The position numbers were made by a program, and so were the translations under genes. From Phycisphaerales bacterium (GTDB taxonomy: Bacteria; Planctomycetota; Phycisphaerae; Sedimentisphaerales; UBA12454): a stretch of 64,000 nucleotides of DNA. The stretch is from the NCBI GenBank assembly GCA_003142595.1, contig PLMU01000007.1, positions 146,546 through 210,545 on the forward strand, in the 5' to 3' direction. The notes below the pieces were generated by a model that saw nothing but the letters and a program-made list of their open reading frames with translations, searched no databases and was not told where the DNA came from. Positions 19,317 to 28,238 of this stretch are shown here, piece by piece (within the stretch, counting starts at the first letter, position 1; every line of letters starts with the position of its first letter).

Positions 19317-19892
19317 ATGGACGACAAACAGCAGCTTCGGCAGCAAATAAGGACGCAGCTTGGCAGGATGACTGAAGAGCAGCGGATAGACAAAAGTCAA
19401 AAGGCGTGCAAACTCCTGATTGAAACGCCCCAATTCCATAGTGCCAACACGATAATGACATTTCTTTCGCTTCCGCACGAGGTGGACACAGCGAATTTTA
19501 TTCTCTTTTCGTGGCAGCACAGCAAGACAATCGCAGTGCCCAAAATTTCCTGGCAGCAGAGGCATATGATAGCTGTCGAGATAACTTCTTTGGAAACCGG
19601 AATCGCCACCGAAGCAGGCGGACTTCGAAATCCGGTAACAGGCACGCCGGTTCTGCTCGAAGATATCGACCTTATCGTAACGCCGGGTATGGCATTTGAC
19701 ATCAAAGGCAACCGGCTCGGACGCGGCGGCTCTTACTACGACAGATTTTTCTCGAATGAAAAACTTCGCGCTATAAAATGCGGATTCAGCTTCTCCGAGC
19801 AGTTATTGGATAGCGTGCCGATAACGGAACATGACCGGCCGGTAGATATGCTCGTTACCGACGAGGGAGTAACGTATTTCAAGAAAAAATAA
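19317..19892 (+). CDS. 5-formyltetrahydrofolate cyclo-ligase
   Basis: N-terminal KQQLRQQIRTQL; TPGMAFDIKGNRLGRGGSYYDRF signature. Confidence 0.92.
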   Translation: MDDKQQLRQQIRTQLGRMTEEQRIDKSQKACKLLIETPQFHSANTIMTFLSLPHEVDTANFILFSWQHSKTIAVPKISWQQRHMIAVEITSLETGIATEAGGLRNPVTGTPVLLEDIDLIVTPGMAFDIKGNRLGRGGSYYDRFFSNEKLRAIKCGFSFSEQLLDSVPITEHDRPVDMLVTDEGVTYFKKK

Positions 19893-19900
19893 TTTTATGT

Positions 19901-19925
19901 TTAGCCCCCACTTTTAGTGGGGGTT
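19901..19925. repeat. Short perfect hairpin CCCCCAC-TTTTA-GTGGGGG downstream of the cyclo-ligase
   Basis: 19905-19911 pairs with 19917-19923; preceded by TTAG as in other CCCC hairpins in this window. Confidence 0.7.
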
Positions 19926-19949
19926 CAGAGATTGTAAAGGATTATTAAA

Positions 19950-20930
19950 ATGGCAATTTCCAGTTACGGACCAAACAGAAATAAAACAATAATTTATTAT
20001 TCGATAATCGCTCTTATTATCATCGCCGCGGCTGGATTATTTTTCTATCCGTTCGGCAGAAAACAAGCTGTCCAGAATACTGCGCCTGTTACAGATACAA
20101 CTCAGCAGACCGCAAAGACTGCAAAGCCCGGCAAAACCGCTTCCGTTACTGATGCAAACATCGCAGCAAGCCCGCACGTAATGGAATTGCTTAAACAGGC
20201 ACAAAACGATGCCGACAGCGGCAAGATTATAGTCGCAAGGAACTCTTATAACGATATTCTTAATATGTCGCCGCTGCCCGACTCTGTCAGAGAAATGGTA
20301 AAAAAGCAGATGACCGCCCTGGCCGACCAATGGCTTTTCACAAAGACGATTCAGCTCGGCGACGACCTGTGCTCGAGTTATAAGGTCCAGCCCGGCGATT
20401 CGCTCGCTCAAATCGCCGCCAAATGCAAAGTGCCGTATGAGTTTATTATGAGAATAAATAATATAGCCAGCGACAAGGGTCTTCGAGCAGACCAGGTAAT
20501 AAAAATTGCGCAAGGCCCTTTCCACGCAATTATTTACAAATCAGCGTTTACGATGGACCTCTACCTGCAAAATATTTATATAAAAAGTTATAAAATCGGC
20601 CTCGGCAAAGAGGGTCACGATACACCTGTCGGACTATGGCGCGCCAAAGTCGGCGGCAAACTCATTAAGCCGACCTGGACAGACCCGGACACCGGAAAAA
20701 CATATCACGCTGACGACCCCGATTATCCGCTCGGCTCCGGCTGGATTAGGCTGGAAGGAACAGATAACAGGACTCGCGGCATAGAGGGCATCGCAATCCA
20801 CGGCACAAACGATGAATCGACAATCGGCACAAAAAGCTCCCGCGGCTGCATCCGCCTCTACAACGGCGAACTAAAAGAAGTATATGATATGTTCGAAGCA
20901 GGTTTCTCCGAACTCCGTGTCGTTGAATAA
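19950..20930 (+). CDS. L,D-transpeptidase (YkuD) with LysM domain, membrane anchored
   Basis: N-terminal TM; LysM YKVQPGDSLAQIAAKCKVPYEFIMRINNI; YkuD motif HGTNDESTIGTKSSRGCIRL. Confidence 0.95.
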   Translation: MAISSYGPNRNKTIIYYSIIALIIIAAAGLFFYPFGRKQAVQNTAPVTDTTQQTAKTAKPGKTASVTDANIAASPHVMELLKQAQNDADSGKIIVARNSYNDILNMSPLPDSVREMVKKQMTALADQWLFTKTIQLGDDLCSSYKVQPGDSLAQIAAKCKVPYEFIMRINNIASDKGLRADQVIKIAQGPFHAIIYKSAFTMDLYLQNIYIKSYKIGLGKEGHDTPVGLWRAKVGGKLIKPTWTDPDTGKTYHADDPDYPLGSGWIRLEGTDNRTRGIEGIAIHGTNDESTIGTKSSRGCIRLYNGELKEVYDMFEAGFSELRVVE

Positions 20931-20938
20931 AATTTGAT

Positions 20939-20967
20939 TTGCTTAACCCCCGCACCTGTGCCGGAGG
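20939..20967 (+). repeat. 3'-UTR repeat family member TTGCTTAACCCCCGCACCTGTGCCGGAGG
   Basis: 27/29 match to reverse complement of 8779-8807; starts 9 nt after the L,D-transpeptidase stop. Confidence 0.7.
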
Positions 20968-20970
20968 TCA

Positions 20971-21378
20971 CTATTCTAAAAACTCTTTTATCTTACTGAC
21001 GATTTTTTCAGGTCTTTTAGTCTGGCATTCCCAGATAATCAGTATCTGCCACCCCAGTTTTTTTAATTTGCTTTTATTTTGTTTGTCTCTTTCAATTGTT
21101 CTTTTAAATTTTTCCTGCCAGAATTTTTTTCTTGTCGCCGGCATTGAAATGCCTTTTTTGCAACTATGTCGATGCCAAAAACAGCCGTTAATAAAAATAA
21201 CCTTTTTACTTTTTGGAAAAACTATATCAGGACAACCAGGTAAATCTTTTCTATGTAAACTAAAACGTAATTTTTGCAAAGAAACAAGTTTTCGCACAAA
21301 TAACTCTGGTGATGTGCCTTTGCCTTGATTGTGAGACATACAAAGCTGACGTTGTAATATTGTCAGAGTATCGACCAT
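20971..21378 (-). CDS. vsr: Very short patch repair (Vsr) endonuclease
   Basis: MSHNQGKGTSPELFVRKLVS...FRFSLHRKDLPGCPDIVFPKSKKVIFINGCFWHRHSCKKG classical Vsr motifs. Confidence 0.93.
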   Translation of the reverse strand: MVDTLTILQRQLCMSHNQGKGTSPELFVRKLVSLQKLRFSLHRKDLPGCPDIVFPKSKKVIFINGCFWHRHSCKKGISMPATRKKFWQEKFKRTIERDKQNKSKLKKLGWQILIIWECQTKRPEKIVSKIKEFLE

Positions 21379-21381
21379 GAT

Positions 21382-22347
21382 TTAATCTAAAATATTTACT
21401 GGAAGCTTCAACCTGCCTGAATGTACTTTAACATGACAACTGCTACATAAAAGAATTATGTTATTAGCTGAATTCTTCCCGCCCTTTGCATGCTCTTCGA
21501 CATGATGAAGCTCTAATATCCTTGGATTCTCTTTTGTCCACCTTTTGCGGTTCCAGCCATCAAGCCTGCATGAATTTTTATCTCTTTGATATACTTCTTT
21601 TTGTATTTCAAAAGGAATTTTGCGATCATGGGGCTCTGCCACTCTCTTTAGTGATTCGAGAACATACTCTCCCATTTTTAAATCCGGCCTGCCCGTAAAA
21701 TTGGTAGCTATAGCATAACCATCTTCAGTTCGCAGTTCTCTGATTCTTCGACCATATTCTTTGGCTCTGGCAACATACAATAATTCTTCACTTGTTACCA
21801 CCTCTCCTACGAATTCTTTTAAATATTTCAATATACGGCCTCTACTGCCGCCTTGATTTTCTTTCCTGATTCTATTGGCTATATGCCATCTGCTGGCTGC
21901 TTTACGATCAGGCCCTCTATCTATTAGGACATATTGAGTAGGTTTAAGTTTAATAGTAAAATCTTCTAGGTTACTTGCACCTGTAATTATTTTATAACCG
22001 TCCTGAATTCTTAATTCTCTAATTCTTCTGGCATATTCAGAAATTCCCGCAACAATTTCTAATTCTTTTGCTTCAATTACTTGTCCGACATTTTCCAAAA
22101 AATATAGTCGTAACCGCTCTCTGGCACTGACTTTTATCATTTCAGGATTAGAATATATTCCAAGATCTATTACCGGTTTATTAAGCTCTACCAGCAAAAG
22201 TATTTTCTCTCGCCATGAAAGTCCTTTATATTTCCTCTTATATTCTGAAAGCTTAGATTCTACGGCAGCAATTAAGAGATTAATTGTTTCACTTGGATTC
22301 TTAAGCAGTTTTTTTGATGACATTATTTTTGTGTCTCCATCTTTCAA
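21382..22347 (-). CDS. HNH endonuclease, putative restriction enzyme with duplicated recognition-like domain
   Basis: C-terminal HNH: RDKNSCRLDGWNRKRWTKENPRILELHHVEEHAKGGKNSANNIILLCSSCHVKVH; two copies of E-[YF]-xRRIRELRxxDGYxI. Confidence 0.85.
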   Translation of the reverse strand: MKDGDTKIMSSKKLLKNPSETINLLIAAVESKLSEYKRKYKGLSWREKILLLVELNKPVIDLGIYSNPEMIKVSARERLRLYFLENVGQVIEAKELEIVAGISEYARRIRELRIQDGYKIITGASNLEDFTIKLKPTQYVLIDRGPDRKAASRWHIANRIRKENQGGSRGRILKYLKEFVGEVVTSEELLYVARAKEYGRRIRELRTEDGYAIATNFTGRPDLKMGEYVLESLKRVAEPHDRKIPFEIQKEVYQRDKNSCRLDGWNRKRWTKENPRILELHHVEEHAKGGKNSANNIILLCSSCHVKVHSGRLKLPVNILD

Positions 22348-23728
22348 TTTCTTTCTTTACAGCTAAACCAATTTGATATGCAAGAGGTGGCGGAACTGCA
22401 TTTCCGATCTGTATTCCTACCTCAATTTTTTTTCCAATAAATGCAAAATCATCATCAAAACCTTGTAATCTTGCCGCTTCTCGATGGGTAATAGGACGAT
22501 GCTCCACCGGATGCAAATATCTGCCTTTTTCTGGTTTGTAAAATTCTGTTCTGATAGTTACTGAAGGCTTGTTCCACCAAAGACGGCCGAAAAGATCGGT
22601 TCCTCCTTTAGTTTTACGTTTCCAACATTCGGGGGTGAGTGATAGAGGCAAATCCCAACGATTTCCCCCCTCAGGAACACAACGATATCTTTTCTCGGAT
22701 AGTTCGGTCGGACTTCTCCCAATATGCCAGTTTTCACCATCAGGTTTTTTAGCCATATCACCTATGGCATCTTTGACTGTTTTCCAGATTGGCAAATCAG
22801 TTTGATTATTGTCATTCGGTGATCGATGCGTAGGTTTTGGAAATATAGGTTTTCCGATTCGACTGCCAACAATTATTGCTCTTTTTCTTTGTTGAGGCGC
22901 TCCATAAAATGCGGCATTTAAAACTCTACCTTCTACTTCATATCCTAGTTTTCGAGCTTGTTTAACAATTTCCAGGTATTCCGCAGATTTTAAAATAGGC
23001 GGAACATTTTCCATAACAAATATTAGAGGATTAGCATCCTTGATAGCTTTTAAGAAATACCGCCAAAGCTGCCTGCGAGGGTCATGGGGAACTTTTTCAC
23101 CGAGATTGCTAAACCCCTGACATGGAGGGCCCCCAACGAGTAAGTCGGTTTCAGGAAAAGTTTCTATTTCTTGAATAGCACAATTAAGTATTCTTGGACT
23201 TATATTAGTCTTAAATGTGTCACAACACGATTTGTCCCATTCCACAGACAAGAGATTTTCAAAGCCAGCCTTTTTGAGTCCATAAGAGAATCCGCCACAA
23301 CCGGCAAAAAGATCTATAACCTTTAATTTGTTTGGCGAAAGCTTGGACCAATGCAAATGTGTTTCGCAACCATCACGAACGTTTTTAGCCTCGAAGGGAG
23401 ATACTTTGTATTTGTATTTGGCAATCTTCTCAATAGCTATAACATCCCCTTCGCAAATGTCATGATGCTTAAAGAACTCGCCTACCCAATCTCTTCTACG
23501 GAAAAAATTTCTTGGTTTTCCATTTGTACCATCAAGAGAAATGTCTGTTTCAATTTCTTTGTTCAATCCTTCAGGTAAAAGTGTTAGAGGTTTACCTAAT
23601 CCCTTTTTGCTTTCATAACATTCTAAAGGGAAAAAATCATGATGACGACTTATATAAATATGGCCATTACGGATATTTCCGCCAGTTATAGAAATGAGCC
23701 TTTTTTTACTTGCTACATCTCCGCTCAT
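22301..23728 (-). CDS. dcm: DNA (cytosine-5-)-methyltransferase (Dcm type) with N-terminal extension
   Basis: Motif I VIDLFAGCGGFSYGLKKAGF, motif IV GGPPCQGFSNLG, motif VI MENVPP, motif X GNAVPPPLAYQIG. Confidence 0.95.
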   Translation of the reverse strand: MSGDVASKKRLISITGGNIRNGHIYISRHHDFFPLECYESKKGLGKPLTLLPEGLNKEIETDISLDGTNGKPRNFFRRRDWVGEFFKHHDICEGDVIAIEKIAKYKYKVSPFEAKNVRDGCETHLHWSKLSPNKLKVIDLFAGCGGFSYGLKKAGFENLLSVEWDKSCCDTFKTNISPRILNCAIQEIETFPETDLLVGGPPCQGFSNLGEKVPHDPRRQLWRYFLKAIKDANPLIFVMENVPPILKSAEYLEIVKQARKLGYEVEGRVLNAAFYGAPQQRKRAIIVGSRIGKPIFPKPTHRSPNDNNQTDLPIWKTVKDAIGDMAKKPDGENWHIGRSPTELSEKRYRCVPEGGNRWDLPLSLTPECWKRKTKGGTDLFGRLWWNKPSVTIRTEFYKPEKGRYLHPVEHRPITHREAARLQGFDDDFAFIGKKIEVGIQIGNAVPPPLAYQIGLAVKKEIERWRHKNNVIKKTA

Positions 23729-24585
23729 AAAATTCTTTCTGTTTTACTTTGTACATTTAGCATATGATTAAAATAATTCCTTTATATTGATTTTTGGCAT
23801 CTTTGTAATTTTCCCCCATTTTCTACTCTTTTTAATTTTTGTCAAAACTTCTTTCCAAACTCAACCAAATAAGTTCGCTTAAAAAACTTGTCCGCCTAAG
23901 GCGGATTCCCCTCGGAGCGAAGCATCGGAGCAGAGCGTCGGAGTCGCAACGTAGACCCCGTAGGGGGAGACCCCCGCCCCAATGAAGCTCTCCGATTTAA
24001 TTTCGCAAGAAATTGCGGGGGCAATTCTGGATATTAAAGATTCATCAATTTTCTCCCCAAAAACCCTGATTTTCCTCGGAGCAAAGCGCAGATCCCGACG
24101 CATCGGGACTCACTTTTCATCATTTTTGCCTCATTTTCTGTAAATTTCGACGTGTTTTTTTAGCTTTTCGAGGAGCAAAACAATTAAAACATACACGTTT
24201 GTTAAAAAAAATGACGTTTTTGTTCGAACTTTTTTCCATAACTCCTTTATTCAGGAGGATAAATTTATTGTAACTCCTTATTTTCCGCCTGCCCTGAGCG
24301 CAGTCGAATGGGTCATAACTCCTTATTTTTAAAAATAAAATAACGACTTGTCGGAGCGGAGCGGAGACCCCTCAGGGGGCGCCATTATTTATCTGAATTT
24401 TATATTTTGTGTCTTCGTGTCTTAGTGGCTATTTTTAGCGATTTTTTGCAAAAAAACCTATTTAATTGTTCACATTAAGACCGATAATATAGTATAGTAT
24501 TTCCGATTTGGTAATTAAGGTAAGTTGTTTTTGTTATTTTATATCTCTTTATTTTTACTATACTTATGGTGTACGGAGGCATCTT

Positions 24586-27500
24586 TTGAGACTTGAGAAG
24601 ATTGTTTTGGACGGCTTTAAAAGTTTTGCTGACAAGACGGAATTCCATTTTAATCAGCAGATTACAGCTATAGTTGGCCCCAATGGTTGCGGCAAAAGCA
24701 ATGTTGTTGACGCCTTAAAATGGGTCTTAGGCGAGCAGAGCACAAAGAGTTTGCGTTCCGGCCAGATGTCGGACGTTATTTTCAGTGGTTCTGCGGCTCG
24801 TAAACCTATGGGAATGGCAGAGGTTTGTCTGCATTTCTCGCAGGCAAATTCACTCGGCCTTGAGCAGGATGAACTTGTAATTACACGCCGTCTTTATCGC
24901 AGCGGTGAAAGCGAATATCTCATCAACAATAAAGCTTCCCGCCTGAAAGACATTCGCGAACTCTTTATGGACACCGGAGTCGGGGTAAGAGCATATTCCA
25001 TTATTGAGCAGGGTCAAATCGCACAAATCCTTACCAGTTCAAAAACCGACAGAAGATTTATTTTTGAGGAAGCCGCCGGAATCAGCAAATACAAGGCGCA
25101 AAAAAAAGAAGCCCTGCGTCGGCTTGAAAACACAGAACAAAATCTGCTTAGATTGGCTGATATAGTTGGCGAAGTTCAAAAACAGTTAAGAAGCATAAAA
25201 CTCCAGGCCGGCAAAGCAAGAAGCTATCTGCAATACAATCAAAGACTCAAAGAATTGCGCGTAACTTTTTCACTGGCTCAATATCATCAAATAAAAACCG
25301 AAACTACACAGAAAACCGCTCAGGCAGACGAGCTTCAGAACCAGTTAGCCGCTGTCGTTGCGCAGGTTTCGCAAAATGACGCTAATTTAAGTACTCTTGC
25401 CGCTGCGATTACCGAAAAAGAAAACGAAATCAATCGCTGCGATAACAGTCTTGTCAGCATAACAGGCCGGATAGAGCAGCAGCAGCAGAAAATCGAGTTC
25501 CTCCGTAAAAGAATTCAGGAGATGCAGGACAGAAGCAAGCTCGAAGAGCACAATATCAGTCAGATTCAGCAACGGCTGGCGGATTTTGAAACGGAAATTA
25601 CACAAAGCGTTTCCAAACTTGAGCACATCAGCACAATTCTCGAGCATAAATCCGCTGACCTTGAAAAACTTCAGGAGCAGATAAGAACAATCAACCTGTC
25701 CTGCGCAGAGACTGAATCAGAACTGCAGGACGAAAAAACCGGAATAATAGATATCGTCCGACACACCGCACAGCTTCATAACGAAATTCAGAGCACAAAC
25801 ATATACCGCAATAATCTCAGCGGCCAGAAAAACAGACTGGCCGACAGGGTCAGCCAGACGCAGCAGCAATTCGAATCTCTGCTGGGCGGCAAAGCACAGA
25901 ACCAGGCCCGGCTCGACGACATAAACAAAGTCATTACCGAACTGCAGCAGCAGCTCGAAAGCAAACGCCAGCAGATAAACCAGATTGACCAGGATGTCGC
26001 CCAGACAAATGAAATGCTGGCGCAGGCAAGAGAACAGCGAAGCGCGATACAAAGCGAGCTTAAAGTCATCTCCGATATGGAAGACCGGCGCGAAGGCATT
26101 GACAACGCTGTTAAGAAAATCCTCGCGACAAACAAACCGTTCATCAAAGGCATTATCGCAGATATCATCCGCGCAAAGCCGCAATACGCCGCCGCGATAG
26201 AAGCCGCCCTTGAAGGCAAAGCCGACGCACTCGTAGCTAATAGCTGGCAGCAGGTTTTAAACGATAAGGCGTTAGCTCAGGCCGGCGGAAGAGTCAGATT
26301 CATCTGCACCGACAGACTTGAGCCTTTCGTCGAAAGCATCGGCCTGCCGCAAACAGACGCCATTTTAGGCAGAGCCGTGGAATTCGTAAGTTTCGACCAC
26401 GAATACGCCCAGCTTGTCTGGCAGATGCTCGGGAAAACTATTATCGTTGAAAATATTCAAAACGCTTTCGAGCTCGCCTCGTTCTGCTCTTTCGGCTACA
26501 GCTTTGTAACCATCGACGGCGATATACTTAACAGCGACGCAAGTTTCAGCACAGGCCCAATCGGAAAAACAGTCGGCCTGATTTCAAGAAAAAGCAGGCT
26601 CGTCCAGCTCACAGGCGAACTGGAGCAAATCTCGGCGAAGATTTCAGGTCTTGAAGACAAATTGGCCGCGGGCATCAGGGAAAACGAACATCTCGAAAGA
26701 CTCTGCAAGGATTTCAGAACTTCGGTTTACGAAGCCAACACTGAAAAAACAAATGTCGCTTCGGACCTGAACGTAATCGAGCAAAACATAAAGAGACTTT
26801 CAGATGAACAGCCGATTCTGACAGGCGAAATTCAGTCGCTTGAAAAACAGATTTCCGAAACCGTTAACAAGGAATACCAGTCCAAACAGCAGCTTCAGGA
26901 ACTTGAAACCGTAAACGCCCAGCGAACTGCGCACATCGAACAGCTCGAAATGCAGCTTACCGAAAAGAAAAAGACACTCGAACAAAACAGCGCCGAACTT
27001 ACCGAACTGAAAGTCTTTATCGGCCAGGGCCAGGAACAGAAAAAGGCTATCGAACAGAAAATCGCCGGCCTCAATATCCAGATTGAGCACAGCAAAGGCG
27101 AACTTGCCTCTGCGCAGAGCAATATTAAATCCTGCGTTGAGCAGATTGACCAGAGTCAAAAAGATATCAACGGCACCGAATCGGAAATTTCCGAACTTCT
27201 TACTCAAAAACAGGCAGCTCACGAGCAGAGTGTTAAACTTCACGAAGAAGTTAATGCAATGATCGAGCAGCGCAGGCAGACAGAAGAAACGCTCCGGCAG
27301 GACAGGCTTAAACAAACCGAACTCGACCAGCAGATTGGCCAGCTTAAACTGGAATTGGGTCAGCTCGATGTCAGAGCCGCAGACCTTACGCAGCGGGTAA
27401 CTGAAGAACTCACGATGGATTTGGCCGCTGAATATCAGAACTATAACGCAACGGGCGAAATTAACTGGGATGCCGTCAAGGACGAAATCGCCGAGCTGCG

Positions 27501-28152
27501 AGGAAAAATCGAAAGGCTCGGAAATGTCAATGTTGACGCAATCGAACAGCAGCAGGAGCTTGAAAAGAGAAATGATTTCCTCTCAAGTCAGATTGAAGAC
27601 CTTAACAATAGCAAAAATCAGCTTCAGCAATTGATTAACCGCCTTAATAAAGAATCGATAGACAAATTCGCTGTAACTTTCGAGCAGATAAGAATCAATT
27701 TCCAGGAAGTATTCCGCAAACTCTTCGGCGGCGGCAAAGCCGATGTTATCCTCGAACAGCCTGAAGATATTCTCGAAAGCGGCATCGAAATTATCGCCCG
27801 TCCTCCGGGCAAAGAGCCCAGAAGCATCAGCCTTCTCAGCGGCGGCGAAAAAACAATGACTGCTATCGCCCTGCTGTTTGCCATATTTAAAACAAAGCCT
27901 TCGCCGTTCTGTTTCCTCGACGAAGTTGACGCGGCTCTGGACGAAGCAAATAACGAGCGGTTCGACCTGATTGTGCAGGAATTTAAAAAGAATTCCCAGT
28001 TCGTAATTATTACGCACGCCAAACGAACAATGAGTATTGCCGATATGCTTTTCGGAATCACTATGCAGCAGAAAGGCATCAGCAAGAAGATTAGCGTAAC
28101 GTTTGACAGCTATGAGGCCGAGAAGGAAGATGAAGAAGCCGCTGTTGCGTAA
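24586..28152 (+). CDS. smc: Chromosome segregation protein SMC
   Basis: MRLEKIVLDGFKSFADKTEFHFNQQITAIVGPNGCGKSNVVDALKWVLGEQS; coiled coils, hinge, LLSGGEKTMTAIALLFAIF signature, CFLDEVDAALDEAN. TTG start at 24586 behind acGGAGGc preferred over track start 24508. Confidence 0.96.
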   Translation: MRLEKIVLDGFKSFADKTEFHFNQQITAIVGPNGCGKSNVVDALKWVLGEQSTKSLRSGQMSDVIFSGSAARKPMGMAEVCLHFSQANSLGLEQDELVITRRLYRSGESEYLINNKASRLKDIRELFMDTGVGVRAYSIIEQGQIAQILTSSKTDRRFIFEEAAGISKYKAQKKEALRRLENTEQNLLRLADIVGEVQKQLRSIKLQAGKARSYLQYNQRLKELRVTFSLAQYHQIKTETTQKTAQADELQNQLAAVVAQVSQNDANLSTLAAAITEKENEINRCDNSLVSITGRIEQQQQKIEFLRKRIQEMQDRSKLEEHNISQIQQRLADFETEITQSVSKLEHISTILEHKSADLEKLQEQIRTINLSCAETESELQDEKTGIIDIVRHTAQLHNEIQSTNIYRNNLSGQKNRLADRVSQTQQQFESLLGGKAQNQARLDDINKVITELQQQLESKRQQINQIDQDVAQTNEMLAQAREQRSAIQSELKVISDMEDRREGIDNAVKKILATNKPFIKGIIADIIRAKPQYAAAIEAALEGKADALVANSWQQVLNDKALAQAGGRVRFICTDRLEPFVESIGLPQTDAILGRAVEFVSFDHEYAQLVWQMLGKTIIVENIQNAFELASFCSFGYSFVTIDGDILNSDASFSTGPIGKTVGLISRKSRLVQLTGELEQISAKISGLEDKLAAGIRENEHLERLCKDFRTSVYEANTEKTNVASDLNVIEQNIKRLSDEQPILTGEIQSLEKQISETVNKEYQSKQQLQELETVNAQRTAHIEQLEMQLTEKKKTLEQNSAELTELKVFIGQGQEQKKAIEQKIAGLNIQIEHSKGELASAQSNIKSCVEQIDQSQKDINGTESEISELLTQKQAAHEQSVKLHEEVNAMIEQRRQTEETLRQDRLKQTELDQQIGQLKLELGQLDVRAADLTQRVTEELTMDLAAEYQNYNATGEINWDAVKDEIAELRGKIERLGNVNVDAIEQQQELEKRNDFLSSQIEDLNNSKNQLQQLINRLNKESIDKFAVTFEQIRINFQEVFRKLFGGGKADVILEQPEDILESGIEIIARPPGKEPRSISLLSGGEKTMTAIALLFAIFKTKPSPFCFLDEVDAALDEANNERFDLIVQEFKKNSQFVIITHAKRTMSIADMLFGITMQQKGISKKISVTFDSYEAEKEDEEAAVA

Positions 28153-28238
28153 TTTCGCTATCTGCCCTTAAAAACAAGGTTGCAAATACAGGAGAAACCT
28201 TTATATTCTTTACCTGTCTTTTTTGATATTTATTTTTT

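Noticed and set aside
23879-24103. 74-aa minus-strand ORF in the 24 kb repeat region
   Set aside because: Composed of GGAGCGAAGC-type intergenic repeats; no RBS or family.
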